Notes: generated by a model from the sequence alone, not told the origin. DNA of 64,000 nt from Pseudisothecium myosuroides (GCA_951799445.1 OX637292.1:19595296-19659295); one strand, 5' to 3'. Positions 44,714-58,708 are shown, numbered from the stretch's first letter. A program made the numbers and translations.

Positions 44714-45882
44714 GATTCCACCACCGGCTCTGTCAACTCCAACGTCTACCATTGACAGTACTTTCTTGGCTTTGTCGTGTACATAGAGATGGGTCAGCTT
44801 ACAAAAACCGTCCCCCAATGCAGACAACCCAACAAGGATTTACCTCCAACCCAACCAATCTCATATGTGCAATTATAATTGAATTCCTTCCAGGTATCTA
44901 AGGAGGAATTATACCTCCAGTTGGAGGAATAAATTTAGGTGGCTAACAAATGAAGGTTCATTTATAAAGATGCATTAGGAAGTCAAGTGACATGACCACC
45001 AACTGTTGTCACTCGCTTTTCATTTTTATATGTTCACGAGTCAAGCTACCCTATAGAAGGATCTCTCAATTCTATTTTGTTAAGCATACATACAAAGTGA
45101 GGTAATATTTTATACAATAGAATATTTTTTGAAAAATCAATTTTATAGACTCTTGCAAGGTATTTTCATAGGATCTTTATCACAGCCTTGCTTATAATTT
45201 ATCCAAATTCCGCATTATGAAATTTGATTGACCTTTGTTATATAGACTTTGCTAAAAATCCAATACACTATATTAGGTTTATATTGTCATCTATTTATTC
45301 ATTTCTAAATATGTGAAAATGACACTTGAACCTAACTTTGAGGTAGTGCTAGTAAACAGTATGGATTGGATTACATTGATTTATCCTATTAGTATATGAG
45401 ACTCTAATTTATCAAAGTTACACTATCTATGAAATAATTAAATTATTGCAGGTTGAAATATACCAATTTCCACAAAAATAAAATTTTGTACTAATACCAT
45501 TTTGTTAAGTGATACAAATCCCCCCCTCCTTCGCTAATAGGGCAAATCAATGTTAGTAATGACAAGCTCATAATGAGCTTAACTTAGAATTGATATTAAT
45601 AAATAGTGTGGATAGGGCTAGTGGTAAAAGTTTAGAATGAAATCTATTTAAAGGTGGGGTTAAAGTGTATACATCCCAAATTGTACCTTGTCTAAAACCA
45701 CCATCATTACTCTATGTACATCTACAAAATCAATATGTACGTATGTTGAAGAAATGATTTTAGAACATCTACCAAAAAAATTTTGACCCTCATAATTTTT
45801 TCACACCATATCCAAATGTCGCATTCTTGGATGCGTTGGAACCTCTTTTCTCTTGCCAACAAGAAAATATGAAATTTTGATG

Positions 45883-45939
<57 letters not shown>

Positions 45940-46809
45940 CACAATAGCGAAAACTAACAATTTGGGGGTACCCACCTTAATGGTAGAAGGCCACGGTGAA
46001 CCACCCTCCTCGCTCGTCCCTTCCAAAGCCCCCGACATTTTTTCCAAGGGTGCATGTTAAAAAAAAGTCCCCCTATTTTGTGCTTGATTAATCTATCTTC
46101 TACACTACCCCTAACTAATTTGGAGCCTTTGATTGCAAATATGAATTCAAAATTTCCAAATTTCATCATGCGTGGCAAATAAAAAAGTCTCGTGTTTTCC
46201 CAAGAGACAAAACTAGGGACAAGCAAGGGGATCGGTTCACCTCGGCCGTATTAGAATGGGGCTAGAGGTGGCAGTAGTAAATAGTGTGGGTAGGGAGGGC
46301 TATCGAGGGTTGATTTATTAGGTCATGTCCGTCCAAGTGATGTTGTGTGCAACAATTTTTATTTTTATTTTTACCTAAATAAAGGGACACCTTTACTGCA
46401 GGAGGATGGGTGCAACAATTCTTCATCAATCCAGGGCTCTGACTGGCCCCCCAGCCACCCTGGCTTCAATGCCATTAATAAATATAGTGTGGTTTGAATC
46501 CCTTCAAATGGTACAGTACAGTACTATTGATGTCATTTCTGCCAATTGTTGTATGGATTGGGCTACTCACTACTTGTGTGTACAGTACAGTGCATTCATC
46601 CAGCGCTCTGTCAAATCAGCCAGTCAGGGTCTCACTGAGCCTCTCAGCCACTCTCAGGGATTTTATTTTTTTATTTTCCGAGGTAACGTAAATAGTGTAG
46701 CTAAATAAATAAAGTAGGCATATCCATCACGGACCTGCTTGTCAAGGGCATCCCTATCTACATCTGTCCTATGCTTGAGGAATTGAGGCAATTGGGAAGT
46801 CAGTCCATA
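44714..46809. other. AT-rich intergenic DNA with microsatellite
   Basis: No gene. A (CAA)n run of about 19 units occupies 45883-45938. About 45790-45975 is related to 52432-52585 (shared TATCCAAATG(T/C)C and TTGGA(A/G)CCTCTTTTC). At 46410-46670 words such as GTACAGTACAGT and a CCAG(C/G)GCTCTG segment recur. ORFs here are repeat artefacts. Confidence 0.5.
45883..45938. repeat. (CAA)n microsatellite
   Basis: About 19 CAA units in a row. On the minus strand this gives spurious poly-Leu and poly-Cys ORFs. Confidence 0.95.
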
Positions 46810-47137
46810 AGGTAGGAGGTTCTGAAATCGCACAGGCTCTAAAATCGTCCACCTTACTCACATGTACACTGCTTGTACATGTTGCTTTTTCATAGCCTTC
46901 AGCAATGTACAAACAATGTACATTTTAGGGGGTGGGCGATTTTAGAGCCCTATGCCGCTTCAACTTCAAAATTTCATAACTAATTCCAAAAAGCTCCAAA
47001 AAATATGAAACAACTTGGGCTAGATGCCAATTTCTCTTGTCCTTCAAGGAAAATTTACTAGAAAATATTTTGAGATGTTCCGCCTCCCCAAAAATCTGTT
47101 TTAGCTCTTAAATGAGCGATTTATGGACCTCCTACCT
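46810..47137. mobile_element. TA/AGGT-type MITE, 328 bp
   Basis: TIR AGGTAGGAGGT and complement ACCTCCTACCT, flanked by TA at 46808-46809 and 47138-47139. An inner inverted pair (GGCTCTAAAATCG / CGATTTTAGAGCC) lies near the left end. A truncated inverted relative lies at about 52600-52840. Confidence 0.75.
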
Positions 47138-47539
47138 TAGGGGAGGCAACCCATTTCCGATCAAATAAGCATTTCCAGTGTCTGGAGGGCGCGGTTCTTT
47201 AGTGGGTTAATTTATTAGTGTGCAGAAATAGATAGAAGAGGCTTTCCATACTTTTCCAGATTTTTTTTCTCAAAATATAATTACTATGAATTTTTCAACG
47301 GAAGATTCTGTTCTTCTCATATCGGTGATATGGGGCTTGCTATTTCCGACCATGGGCTGAAAACAAAATTGACAAGGGGTAGTTACAATATTGAGAGTCT
47401 CGTGGCCAATCATTATGCGCCACAACTGCGCCAAGAACTGCTCCTTAATAAATCATTGTTCACGGAAAGAGAGTAGTACATGTAGCCATTATGGGGGAGG
47501 TGATCAGAAATGGGTTGCCTCCCCTAATGGATTTGCATA

Positions 47540-48297
47540 AGGTAGAAACACTTAAAATTGTCAAATAAGTAATTCAGCATAAGGTAACCCCCCATTCCCG
47601 ACCAGTGACCCATTCCCGACCTATAGGTGCACGTATTTCTGACCACACTTAGAATGCGATTTTTTTTGTTTTCAAGGTTGGAACTAATAAATACATGACA
47701 CATGTCCCAAGTTGAGAAAAAAATAGGAAATAATGAATAGGTAAAAAGTTATTGAGTGATCAGAATTGGAAGAGTCTAGACATTGGCCATGGGTCCGACG
47801 CACTTTTTACCTCCCAAAATTCATAGTAATTTCAATTCAAGCAATAAAATTACCAATTTTTTTGCAATCCATGTCATTTCTATTGATGTACCTCTGAAAA
47901 ATATTTGTTTTGCCTTCACTACTCCTAATCATGTCGGAATAAGGCGGTTATGGGGGGTTACCTCAGTTGGAGGCACCTTTTCCTAAAAAAATATTTTTGT
48001 AAAATTAGCAATTGAAAATCATGAATTTTCAAAAAAAAAGTTATAGATTTTTTGGATATGGTAAGTAATTTTTATCAATTTTCAAAATAGAAGCTCTCTA
48101 AACCACCGAAACCGTCATATAGCTAGATCTAAAACCAAATTCTCTAAAAATAAACAGTCAATAAATCACAGCTAAGTATGGGGACGGCTTAATGACACTT
48201 TTACAAGACACTTTTAATTAATCAAAGTTTAGGGATATTTTAATGGAAGTCGAGGGTACATGAATAGGTACAGGGATGGTTTTGGGTGTTTTCACCT
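47540..48297. mobile_element. TA/AGGT-type MITE with a nested MITE
   Basis: TIR AGGTAGAAACAC and complement GTGTTTTCACCT, flanked by TA at 47538-47539 and 48298-48299. Without the nested element it is about 374 bp and resembles 27657-27995 throughout (shared TTAGCAATTGAAAATCATGA). Confidence 0.85.
47582..47963. mobile_element. Nested TA/AGGT-type MITE, 382 bp
   Basis: TIR AGGTAACCCCCCAT and complement ATGGGGGGTTACCT. It sits at a TA (47580-47581) with CA on the right (47964-47965). The related copy near 27700 has a single TA at this point (CAACATAGTTGG), which is the empty site. A diverged, TIR-less relative follows at about 48310-48580. Confidence 0.85.
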
Positions 48298-50289
48298 TAT
48301 CTAAGGTAGGCGTACCCATAGTCAATCACGACCCATAGCCAACCCATAGGGGGCACTATTTCCAACCAAGGTTGAAAAGCTTGGAATGTGTTTTTTCAAG
48401 GTTGGGACTAATAAGGTTATGACACATGTCCAAAGTACTGAAGAAGGAAGTTGGAAATAGTGAGCGGAAAAGCATTTTTTTAGATGATCCAAATTAGATG
48501 ACTCTAGACATTGGCTATTGGTCCGGACCACTTTTTGACTCCCAAAATTCACAGTAATTTCAATTTTGCAAATAAAATTACAAAAATGTAGGAATCCCCA
48601 TATTTCTTATCTTTCTACATGGGAAAAATTTCCTATGCCTTAAACTGCTCATCACTTGCCGTGAAATCCCTTAAGTTATCAGAAATAGGTACTTCTCTCT
48701 TACATTTCTCCTATGATTGAAGAATTGAAATGTAGGATGCAATTGGGAAGTTAGTCCATAATGGATTTGCATATTTTTATATTAATAGAGAGAGATTGTG
48801 GGTCAAACATTGTTTATCCATCCACATTTATGGTAATTCATCCATATTGAAGCAATAGCATGAACTTTAAAGAAAAGGCCTGATTCTTAGAGCTTTCATT
48901 CAAAATTGCAAAAAAAATTGTATCATATTCTAATATTATTTTCCAAATTGTCAGTGCGTGAAATGTAGGATGCAAATGGGAAGTTAGTCCATGATGGATT
49001 TGCATATTTTTTAATTAATAGAGAGAGATTGTGGGTCAAACATTGTTTATCCATCCACATTTATGGTAATTCATCCATATTAAGGCAATAGCATGAACTT
49101 TAAAGAAAAGGTGATTCTTAGAGCTTTCATTCAAAATTGCAAAAACAATTGTATCATATTCTAATATTTTTTTTCAAATTGTCATTGCGTGAAAATTTGC
49201 AATAGATATAGTACACTAATATGCCAACAAAGTTTTATCCTACTAGTATATGTGACACTAATTTACTATAAGTATAAAATTTATAAGATATTTAAATTAA
49301 CACTGTCTAAAATATTATTGTATTTAATATACATATAGTATTATAAATCATGACACCTTTTCATCCTAGAGGATAGTCACATTCTTATTCATTCACTTAA
49401 TTCATCTACAATTCATAAGGATGTAGTAGGATATCTAACCCTTGTGACCAATGCCTTGGATATTGTAGTAGGGACTTGACTACATTATTGGCCTATTGCT
49501 TGATATATATCTCTTTTTATTTGTATATGAAATAATATAATCAATCATTTAATTGCAAGGAAATATACATAATCATCTCAAAGAAGCAACTATTACAAAA
49601 AAATTGACGATCAACAAATAATGAATCTATAAGGTCAAAATTTTGTAGGAAGCGTGTATCAAATATGGAAAATGAGATTTTTTTAGGTATTATGATTTAA
49701 TGAATATTAAGTTTGAATAAAAATTTCCAATAGTGATTGCAAACCAATTAAAAAATTTATTGATTTTTAGACTTCATAATTGCCATAAATATATGATGCT
49801 CAAGGAAAAATCACACAAAAATGATCCACTTTCAAGCAATTTAGGGCCGGGATTAGAATATGAAAAAACAAAGACATACAGATTTGAAATAACATCATAG
49901 GTCTACATGTTTTTTGGAAATTAACATTATTTGGCTTTGAAATATCACATCATGTATAAAGTTATAAAGCTATACACATCTATGGTGTGGCTTCCATATC
50001 CATCACATTTTATAACAAATCCCAGTCATATATCTTCTCATTATCTTCTCCATCTCTCAAAATTCAACCTAAATCACCTTCTTCTTCATAACCACGTATG
50101 TACCTAAGCTAGGTGACTAAGCACAATCATGTATTTTTCAAAAATGTGTCAAATCCAAATTCTAAACTTATGAGTGTATATTGTACTTTTAAACAATGGT
50201 CATATATAAAATTATATATTTTTCATCCCATTTTCAAATGAATGTATTGCTAAAGCAATTTCCTATTACCTACTAATTAACATTATAGT
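48298..50289. other. AT-rich intergenic DNA with a 233-bp tandem duplication
   Basis: No gene. 48727-48959 is repeated at 48960-49192 with few changes (GAAATGTAGGATGCAA(T/A)TGGG starts each). The remainder to 50289 is AT-rich with nothing recognised. Confidence 0.55.
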
Positions 50290-51260
50290 GGTCATTCAAG
50301 ACATATTCTCATTAGAACATGTTCTTCATACTAACCATAGTAACTGAATTCCGTTTGAACTTTTATACTTCACCTCCCATTTTGAAATGGATATGCTACA
50401 ACTATAGTTTTCAACTACCTTCTCACACTATACCATAGTGGTCATCTTTCATATTCTCATTAATTAGAGGATATTCTTTATACAAACTATGGTCACTTAA
50501 ACTCTCGTTTGAACTTTCATACATCACCTCCCATTTTGAAACAGATATGTTGCAACTATAGTTTTCAACCACCAATGCACATTGTACCATAGTGGTCATC
50601 TATCATATTCTCATTAGAGTGTGTTCTTCATACAAGACCATGGTCATTGAACTCTTGTTTGAGCTTCTAAATTCTATTTGAGCTTTCATACATCACTTTC
50701 CATTTTGAAATGGATATGCTACAGCTGTAGTTTTCAACTACCTACTCACACTATATCATGGTGGTTGTCCATCATATTTTCATTAGAGTGTATTCTTCAT
50801 ACAAACCATGGTCACTAAACTCTTGTTTGAGCTTTCATACATCACCTCCCATTTTAGAACGGATATGGTGCAATTGTAGTTTTCAACTACCTACTCACAC
50901 TATATCATGGTGGTTGTCCATCATATTCTCATTAGAGTGTATTCTTTATACAAACCATGGTTACTAAACTCTTGTTTGAGCTTTTGAATTCTTGTTTGAG
51001 CTTTCATACATCACCTTCCATTTTGGAATGGATATGGTGCAATTACAGTTTTCAACCTCCTAACTTACTCACACTATACTGTAGTGGTCATCCAAGTCAT
51101 ATTTTCATTAGAGCACATTCTTCAAATAAACCATGATCACATCTGAACTTTTGTCTACATTTTTATGCTTCACATCTCATTTCCAAACAGATATGTTCCT
51201 AATATAGTTTATAACTACATATTGACCATATAGTAGTCATATGGGCATTGAAGAGTGCAC
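50290..51260. repeat. Degenerate tandem array, ~150-170 bp unit, about six copies
   Basis: CACCTCCCATTTTGAAA-type words start at 50371, 50525, 50695, 50843, 51012 and about 51169. Each is followed by GATATG...GTTTTCAACTACC and a CATAGTGGTCAT segment. Unit length alternates between about 150 and 170 bp because some copies carry an extra GAGCTTTTGAATTC-type stretch. No coding potential. Confidence 0.8.
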
Positions 51261-52893
51261 CTAATCACGATTGTTTTGTTTGATTTGTGGACAAGGCTTT
51301 TAACATGACTTCTAGTAGATCCCTTGTTTGTCACACAAGGAGTTGTTTAAAATATAGCTATAATGTTCTAAAATATTCCTAGGACACTTGGGGATATTTG
51401 AAAATATGTGAAAAGGATTCTCTAGTATTCTGTACACATGTCCAAAAACAAGATGTCAAACTCTCAATTCAATATAAAGGACAAAATTACACCCAAAACA
51501 ACAACCTAAAAAGTTGCAAGCCCTGCAAACTAACTTCCCAAAATATTTTTTTAACTCTTTACAAATAAGCTTAAGACAAGTTAATAATGTTACAACACAA
51601 GATTGGGATAGTGATAGAATGTCACCAACTCACTAAAGTGTAAATTTTCATTGCCCCCTATATTTGTGTTTAGTTTACCTCCCCATATCTATTTTTTGTT
51701 TGAGCATGTTAGACTACAATCGACATGGAATTGATAACCATACCTTGTATATGTATCCATGTGTTATATTATATATATTAATTGGTATTCCGTAGAACAC
51801 CTCCGTATTCTACATAAGTCCGTACTCCATACCCCATATTATATATGTACCCATATGTCATACTATATAAATATTCCATGTATTTTCCTCTTCGCTAGAA
51901 TAGTTTGCAAAATTGTCCCAAAAAATACATCCTTTGACATTTTAATTTGTAGAAAATAGGAAAAACAATTTTGAACAAAATTAAAAATTGGACATTTGGG
52001 AGGACTTCTTGGTGATGAGATCTGACCAAAAAAATGAAGTCAAAACCAACTCTAATGTTTAGAAATGCGTGCGCAAGGGAGGCCTATTTGCACAACTGTG
52101 GAGGACATAAAATAATATATTTTTAAATAACTTTTGGTAGGAATATGTCTACCTACTAGGGAAATATATCATAGAAATTTCAACTGAAAATCATTAATTT
52201 AAACCACTCAATAGTACTAAAACCCCCTAAACGTCAAAGTGTGACAAATTAACAAAATTGAATTTTAAATACAAATTGATATTTTTTAATTTCTAAAAAA
52301 TAAGGGATACAATTACAATCAAGACATGTAGGAAGAGTTTTTTGTTTTGGGCATTGAACCTATAAATCAAAAGTTATAGCAAAAGTTATAGTGGTCCAAA
52401 AAAATCCTGCAATTAGACAGTACAGGTGTTTCTTGCATTCACCCTATAGTATCCAAATGCCACGTTCTCTAGTGCATTGGAGCCTCTTTTCACTTGCCAA
52501 TAAGAATATATGAAAATTAGACCAGTATAATAATAATAAATAGGCTTAGTAGCAAAAAATGGCAATTTTAGGTGTACCTACCTTAAGGAGTTTGTCTTCT
52601 TGAAATATTTTTTAGTAAATTTTCAATGAAAAGAAATGATATTAACATCTAATGCAAGTTGTTTCATAATTTTCAGACCTTCAAGGAATTAGTTACAAAG
52701 TTTTGAAGTGGAAACAGAGTGGTCTCTAAAAATGTCCCCCTTCCTAAAATGTACTCCCTTTGTACATTGATGGTGCACTAATGAGTGCAATATGAACCTT
52801 TGTATTAGAGGACACTTTTAGAGCACCCTATTTTAAATTATATATTTCTAGCTTTCAGAAGAAGTTACACTGAAGATACATTCTATACCTTAA
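51261..52893. other. AT-rich intergenic DNA with MITE fragments
   Basis: No gene. About 52432-52585 and 52600-52840 are diverged copies of repeats at 45790-45975 and 46810-47137 (the latter inverted). Confidence 0.5.
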
Positions 52894-53822
52894 CCCCTAA
52901 AGGCCCAAGGCTTTTTTTCTGCCAAAAAACCATCAAAACTGCCATTTCATAGCAAGGAGTAAAAAAAAATGAAAAATGTTTTTTTTTCCACATCTAACCG
53001 TAGGATCTTACACCTAACTAGTATGAGAATGTATGCAAAAAAATTCAGAATTTTTGACCGCTCAGATTGCAAGATATCTGCGTTTAAAGTGGAAAAAACA
53101 AGTATTTCAACACATTGCGGGATTAGATTTTTTTACTTTAAACATTTTTGACTTAAAATTTTTGTACTACAAAGTTTTGTGCTTCAAATCTTTATAGTGG
53201 AGAATTGAGTTGAGAGTCTAGGGGGAAAGAAAATATTCAGAAAAACTTAATTATCATTCCTAAAAAATTTATTAAGTAAAAGTAGGTATGATATAGAAGG
53301 AAAATCTAAAACATTAATATATTTTAGATGGAATTAAAATACACTAATCCCAATGGTGAGATTGTTCTAGCAAGTAAACTAAACCATGAATTTTTTTTTT
53401 TTAAAATTGCGAAAATAGCATTTAGAAATGAATCCTACAAGTTATTTTTTTCAAGAAGATGCTCTAACTGCCCAAAAAACAAGAATGTCCATAACTTTTT
53501 CATAATAAATCCAAATGAAATGAATAAAAGCTTTCTAGATAGACAAAAATATAATCTACAAGAAAAAAAATATTAAAAAAAAAAAAAAAAATTTGCCAAA
53601 TTTTTTTTGCTGCCCGGACTGCCCAATTACAAAAAAAAGTAACATATTTGGCCATAACTTTTGACTTCTATTTCCAAATGTGCAGAAATTTAGTGCATAT
53701 GAAAGATATTCCTCGCGCCCACCTTCTATTAAAATTTCAGCTTAAAATATAGAAATCTCTAGTCACACGGACCTGCCCAAAATTTCTATATGGCCAAAAA
53801 ATGCATGTTGGTCCTTTAGGGG
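52894..53822. mobile_element. TTAA-flanked element, possibly piggyBac-type MITE, 929 bp
   Basis: Flanked by TTAA at 52890-52893 and 53823-53826. TIR CCCCTAAAGGCCCAA on the left and the complement of CCCCTAAAGGACCAA on the right (14 of 15). piggyBac elements use TTAA target sites and ends starting CCC. The alternative is a TA target with TIR ACCCCTAAAGG (mariner type). Interior very AT-rich, with an 82-codon ORF (53328-53576) of no recognised family; no transposase. Confidence 0.6.
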
Positions 53823-53828
53823 TTAAAT

Positions 53829-54240
53829 GAGGTTGTTTTGTTTTGTTTTGCTTTGCTTGTTATGGTGAGATCTCTTAGACCATACATCCCTCAACCGCAT
53901 TCTTGGTACCATTGAAAAGCCCTTGGCGAGGAGGGATGCACGGGCTTTGTTTTGTGGCGTTTGTACCTGCGATGGGAAAGTTATTGATTTTCAATGTTTT
54001 TATGAATTCAAAAATAAGAAAATTACTTTTACTTTCATTTTGACTGTGGCAACAACACTGAAGTTAGGTTGTTTGTTTTGTTTGTTGCGGTGAGATTCTA
54101 AGGATTGTGCATCCTCTGGTTGCATTCTCTCTGCAAGGAGGGGGTATGGGCTTTGTTTTGTGGCATTTCGACTCAAAACAGAAAAGATATTGGATTTCAA
54201 AGTTTTTATGAACTCTCGAGGGTGGCACTTCCTATATTTT
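53829..54240. repeat. Tandem pair of ~240-bp diverged units
   Basis: Both copies carry TTTGTTTTGT(T)T, GGTGAGAT(C/T)CT, GGGCTTTGTTTTGTGGC and GTTTTTATGAA words in the same order. No gene. Confidence 0.65.
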
Positions 54241-54558
54241 TTTGCGTACACCTGAGATAATCCAATAATAAAAGGGGGGGTATTATTTCAAAAATCGAGT
54301 ATTAAAGAGACCCTATCATTTAAAAAAAGGAAAATTTGCCTATTTAACAGTACCCTGTGTTCCATTTAAATGAAAGTGCTGCAAATTTTTTAGTACCGTA
54401 TTTTAGTTATAAAGTATTTAATTTAGTGCATGGATTTAGTGTAATTTCATTGGGGGTGCATAATTGAATGGGTGAATACTGTTTTTCATTCAGACTTTGA
54501 GAAAAGAAAATACAATTTACAAAATTTGAGGCAGGGTTTCAGAATTTCATTGATATAG

Positions 54559-54804
54559 ATTCAGGTAGGGATTCTACAAAACCTAGAATTTGATAACAGA
54601 AGAGGAGCAACTCAAATTGAAGTGACAAATGCACAACATTTGGAAGGCAAACTACTCCCAAAACTCCAACAATTTAAAGAAAAATCCTGCCAAAATACAG
54701 ACCAGTCTATGGACAATTGGAAAGAAAACATCACAAGAGTACTATCAGAAAATGTAAAAATTGGTGAGACACCTGCCACAAAAAAAGGCAACATCAAGCG
54801 CTAA
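54559..54804 (+). pseudogene. Coding-like fragment, unidentified
   Basis: 81 open codons to TAA at 54802-54804. Composition is protein-like and helical (EGKLLPKLQQFKEKSCQN, TRVLSENVKIGETPATKKGN). No family recognised; probably an exon remnant. Confidence 0.3.
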
Positions 54805-57800
54805 GGAATTGTGTTAAAAAACACAGATTCCTCAAATTACATCACTCCTTGCATTTATAAAACGTGCAGTCTTAAGAAGCACATTTCTGGAGAGTCAAAA
54901 TGTCAAAAAAAGGTCCTAAGTGTCCTACGATGACCCTATGTACTGTATCCGCCCCAAATTATAGCCTCAACTGTAAGTAAGTAATCCTTCAACAATCCCA
55001 AACCCCAAAATAAAGAATGTAGATATACACGGCACTCTATCCACCTAAATGCAAAAATGCGGTCCAATGTAGATCAATCCACCTCCCCAGCGCCCTGCAG
55101 CCTGCACAGATTTTCCAATTCAGGCTTAGAACCATGGCTGCATGCCCAAAAGAATTGAAAGAAGAGAATTGCCTTTGCATTCAGATGTTCACCTGAATGC
55201 CGCAGAAGAAACAGATTCATAGCCTCCTCGGCATTCAGATGTTAATCTGAATGCCCAAAAAAAATTGGGAACTATACCTGTGGGCGCTAGATTACCCACC
55301 CTTGGTAATAGAGCGAACACCGACCAGGTTCTATGCCTTTATCCACTTTTTTAATATATGGGGGTGTTGTGAGCGCGGTCCATTGTGCCTTCCAAACAAT
55401 GGATCTTTTTTGCTAATGTTTCCTAAGGGTCGTGGATGGCAGCGAATAATTAGTAATGCATGGAGTAACTCACAAGTTAACTGCGATGTTCAGAGTGATG
55501 GTGAAATCCTGACTCCCTAACTATCTATCCTATGTCGAGGGTAGACTAGGTAGTTGGCGTCATTTCTAACGTCCCTAACTACGTAAAAAAAAAAGGGGAA
55601 CCCCTATGTTCCTTCCATGAACCCTTAAGACTATCTTGAGTTTCTAAGACTCCACCTAGAAGTTCTACTTTTAAAAGTTACCCCTAAAGTTCCAACTTCT
55701 TAAGGTAACTCTAGATTTTACTTCTTCAGCTTGGTTCTAGGTATTAACTCCCGACTTCTATTCTATGTTTTGACTTTTGACTCTAGGTTTTTACTTCTAA
55801 ATCAACTTCAACTCCTAACTTCCAAGTTTTAACCTTCTAGGGTAATTCTAAGTTTCACTTTTAATTCTATGTTCTTATTTCTAAACTACTCTAAGATTTC
55901 CCCTCTAAAGTTAACTCTAACTTTTCACTTTTTTACTGTAGATTTTTACTCCTAATTTAACTCTAGGTTTTTGACTTTTAACTCTAAATTTTTACTTCTA
56001 AAATTAATTCCCAATCTTAACCTCCAGGTTTAACTCTACGTTTTCACTTTGACTCTAGATTTTTCTACTTCCAACTGACTCTAAAGTTTAACTGCTACCT
56101 CTAAGTTTTAACTTCTACTTTTAGCTTTTGACTCTAACCTTTTACTCCCCAATTGACTCTAAAATTTAACCTTTAAATTTAATCTAAACTTTTGACTTTT
56201 GACTTTTGACTTCTACTTCCAAATTTAATCCTATCGTTTTAATCCTAGATTAACCCTAAATGTTACCCTCCTAAATTTAATTCCAACTTTTAACTCTAGG
56301 GTTTTGACTTCTATTTCCTACTCTACTTTTTATTTCCCAAAAGTTAACTCCAAATTTCGACTTTTGAATTTTAACTTCCCTAATTAAAATCTTAATTTAA
56401 CTCTAGGTTTTTAACCGTTAATTGATCATTAATTTTTAATCCTAAATTCTCCTTCTAATCTAATCCTAATTTCCGTCCATTGTTCCTTGTGGATCAAATT
56501 TAATTAAAATTCCTCCATTCTACCCCCTACCGCTTAACTTAGCCTAACATGGTCAGTTTACGGTCGAATCTTGATTATAAGATGTTTTCGGAAACCTCTA
56601 TTCCTAATTTATAACTTTTTGAATCTAAACTTCTAATTTGCACTAATCTCGGATGCTAATCACGCTCTAAGGGCTGATTAGGAAAATAAATGCTAATTAG
56701 GGAGAAAACATCAAAGATTAAATCAAAAACTCACCTCTTCACTACCGGTGTCGGAAATAGTTTCATCCATGTCCACGTGTACATCCTCACGCTCCATGGT
56801 AGTCTTTGGCTTTGTTTTGAATTTTTTCCAAGCTCACCGCTTATTTAGAAAATGTTACAATTTTTGATGATCTAAACTCTCTCTTTCCCTTCCGCCTTTC
56901 TTTTCTTTCTTCCTCTTTCTTCTACACTAGCACTATTCCACCTAAGCTTTTATAGGTCTTACACTATGGTTTCAAACTACGAGAAGGGTTTAAATGTTCT
57001 TCCTACCCTCTTACGCAGCCTTGCTTTGTGTCATCCTAATCTTCCTCCCAACGGTTGCAAGGAGTTCTTCTAGATTTCCTACCTAATCTCCTAGCTAGGC
57101 ATTATTCATCGTCTCTCTCCTTTCCACTCCTATAACACATCCTTCTCCCTAATTTCCTTCCATTGTGTGTAGGTGTGAGTGGTGATAGAGACCGATTTCG
57201 TGTGCAGGTACGGTGGTGCTCCGCTCTCTTCTTCCTCCTCCCTTTCGTATTTTTATTGGCCCTAATTCTACTTCACCCCTGCTTAGCACTTAATTAGTCC
57301 AACACTCTTTTAGTTTGCTTTATCTTTGTTTGTGTTCTGGTTTGAGAGAACCAAAATTCGAAACAAAAAAAAAGGAATCAAAATTTGGGAGGAGCCCCGG
57401 TTGCCCCACCGAGAGCCTGCTGTCCCAACCGGAGCCTACTGTCCCAACCAAGCCTGCTGTCCAACCGGAGTCTGCTTGGCCCTTCCCGGCTGGCTGGCTG
57501 GCTGGGGTGGTCGGGATTTAATTTAAATTTTTTTTTTTTCAGTTTTTAAAAAAACGAAAAAAAAACTTCTGAGTTTCGATGGGATGGTGGCTGGAGCTGG
57601 TTTCGGATGCTGGCTTCGGATCTGGTTTTTTGCTACGGCTATTTTAAGGCTGGTTTTTTGCTAAGGCTATTTTAAGGCTGGTTTTTTGCTAAGGCTATTT
57701 TAGGACTGGATTTTTGCTAAGGCTATTTTAATACTGAATTGCTGGCTAAGGCTAAGGGGAAATAAAACCTCGAGGGTACTAAACTCACTAAGACCTTGGG

Positions 57801-58708
57801 GAACCACTAAACTAATTAAAACTTTGGAAGACACTACACTTGATAAGTGCAAAGGAACCTACATATCTTGGAAGCTAAACTCTGGAGGTTTCCACAAAGG
57901 TCTTGAAAACTAGACTTTGGAATCTAAGGCTATGGAGGTTCAAAACTTCGCTGTAGAATTGGGTTTAACACCAACTTTAGGACTTGTGACACTCCACGGG
58001 TTCAAAGCTCCGCCGTCTAAGAGTATTTTAACACACACTGTAGGACTTGACATTGTCACTAGTTCAAAGCTTCGCCGTCCCGAGGGTGGGTCCACGCAAC
58101 AAGGGGGATATTAGAAGAAGATAGAAAAGACAAACTTAGAACACGTGTGACAAAGCCAAAGCTTCGCCGTCCCGAGGGGGGGTCCACGCAACAAGGGGGA
58201 TATTAGAAGAAGATAGAAAAGACAAACTTAAAAACACGTGTGACAAAGCCAAAGCTTCGCCGTCCCAAGGGGGGGTCCACGCAACAAGGGAAAGATTAGA
58301 AAAGGGTTAGGACACGTAAGTGAGGAAAAACACACGTTTTAGTACACGTAAAAACACACAACTTCACAAGCTAAAGGCCCCCCAAAGCGGCATCGCCAAG
58401 GTACGGTGGGGGGTGACTTTAGGATTAAGACAAGACCCCAAAAGACTCCTAAACTCAAAAGTTAGCTCACAAAGGTACAACAAGAGAGAACAAAGACTCT
58501 TAACTCGTAACAAGAGTATAACAAACGCACGAGAAGTACACAAGGCAAGATAGAAGGACCCCCAAGGACCTTCAAAGCAACAATGAAGCAAAAAATGCTC
58601 CAAAAACACCGTAGAGGTTTTTGGCTTCAAACGCCAAAATATCCAAAGCAAATTGGACCCACGGACCCAAACAAAAGTGAGGGGGTGTTTTAGAGAGAGA
58701 AATGGGGC

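Noticed and set aside
45722..46047. Minus-strand ORFs with poly-Leu and poly-Cys
   Set aside because: Artefact of the (CAA)n microsatellite.
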